Positions 63,516-64,000 of a DNA stretch of 64,000 nt are shown piece by piece. The notes under the pieces were generated by a model. That model did not search any database. It had not been told where the DNA came from and saw nothing but the letters and a program-made list of their open reading frames with translations. This DNA is from Kallotenue papyrolyticum (GTDB lineage Bacteria; Chloroflexota; Chloroflexia; Chloroflexales; Kallotenuaceae): NCBI RefSeq assembly GCF_000526415.1, contig NZ_JAGA01000003.1, positions 124,001 to 188,000 on the forward strand. The letters run 5' to 3'. Position 1 is the first letter of the stretch. Each line of letters begins with the position of its first letter. The position numbers were made by a program, and so were the translations under genes.

Positions 63516-64000
63516 ATGGACGCGTTGTGGGACACCTGGCTGGCGGGCCTGCAACAGGCGCGCTGGGATCTGGCGCTGCGTATCATGGTCGCAGCGCTAC
63601 TGGGCGGCATCATCGGCCTAGAGCGCGAGTGGACCGGCCATCCTGCCGGCCTGCGCACCAATATCCTGGTGGCGGTGGGGTCGTGCCTGTTTACCTCGCT
63701 CTCGATCGAGGGCTTCCCGCTGCACGGCGCCGCTCAGGACACCGCCCGCGTCGCGGCGCAGATCGTCAGTGGCATCGGCTTTCTGGGCGGCGGCGCGCTG
63801 ATCCAGACGCGCAACCAGGTGCGAGGACTGACCACCGCCGCGACGATCTGGCTGGTAGCTGCCGTGGGCATGGCCGTGGGCACCGGCCTCTTCTTTCTGG
63901 CGATCTTCAGCACGCTGCTGACCGTGGGGGTGCTGGTGGTGCTGCGGCCCGTGGCGCGCCGCCTGACGGTACGCGCGCATCGCCGGCGACAGCCGCTCGA
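63516..64000 (+). CDS. MgtC/SapB-family membrane protein (3' end outside window)
   Basis: The first 161 codons are present and the frame is open to the window end. The protein shows the MgtC start RIMVAALLGGIIGLEREWTG, with the family's conserved LRTNILVAVGSCLF, ARVAAQIVSGIGFLGGGALI and VRGLTTAATIW. Four hydrophobic helices are visible. MgtC/SapB proteins are inner-membrane proteins linked to magnesium limitation and ATP synthase control. The ATG follows GAGGAAC by 6 bases, 10 bases after the debranching gene. Confidence 0.88.
   Translation, partial: MDALWDTWLAGLQQARWDLALRIMVAALLGGIIGLEREWTGHPAGLRTNILVAVGSCLFTSLSIEGFPLHGAAQDTARVAAQIVSGIGFLGGGALIQTRNQVRGLTTAATIWLVAAVGMAVGTGLFFLAIFSTLLTVGVLVVLRPVARRLTVRAHRRRQPL

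Overview
The window is a strongly G+C-rich bacterial chromosome segment. Gene content suggests a filamentous or thermophilic Chloroflexota (class Chloroflexia) relative. The clues are a fused gamma-alpha 2-oxoacid:ferredoxin oxidoreductase, archease with RtcB, a large type III-B CRISPR module, a DISARM-like locus, and dispersed palindromes of a kind I associate from memory with this phylum. This taxonomic call is an inference; no rRNA gene is present.

Layout. 1-23.1 kb is mostly core metabolism and housekeeping: end of an MFS transporter, YbfF-like esterase, site-2 protease with CBS domains, SRPBCC protein, korB/korA, a YbaK-type deacylase with nicotinate phosphoribosyltransferase, PRPP synthetase, a predicted phosphoribosyltransferase, CapA-like phosphoesterase, archease-rtcB, lon-hsp20, tRNA-Ser(GGA), thrH, a heavily decayed GH31 glucosidase pseudogene, argS, a HAD-IIA phosphatase and a PIG-L deacetylase whose 3' end is frameshifted.

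23.1-34.9 kb (minus strand) is a compact type III-B CRISPR-Cas interference and signalling module. It reads: Cas4-like nuclease, cas10/cmr2 (GGDD cyclase motif, no HD domain), cmr3, cmr1, cmr4, cmr5, cmr6, then three different CARF effectors (CARF-RelE-like, CARF-PD-(D/E)XK, CARF-HEPN) and a Csx15-like protein. No CRISPR array, cas1, cas2 or cas6 is visible. The Cas4-like gene and cas10 each have the same 19-bp element at the same distance upstream of a TAT(A/G)CT -10 box.

35.0-52.5 kb (plus strand) is a second defence module on the opposite strand: a giant DEAD-type helicase with DUF1998-like zinc region, a DrmD-like SNF2 helicase, a GxxExxY protein, an Eco57I/DrmMI-like adenine methylase, an McrB-like AAA+ protein and a DUF2357/McrC-like nuclease. 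It resembles class 1 DISARM joined to a McrBC-like pair. Palindromic repeats (ACCACAAAGACACAAAG type and relatives) occur throughout this module, including several that lie in frame inside the methylase gene. One near-perfect 26-bp inverted pair brackets the GxxExxY gene.

52.5-64 kb returns to ordinary functions: a heterodimeric ABC exporter with a lipoprotein gene between its halves, a C39-type peptidase, a GH15 glucoamylase/trehalase, a 1.1-kb array of structured repeats with a 71-bp period, a glycogen-debranching-type glycosidase, and the start of an MgtC/SapB membrane protein cut by the window end.
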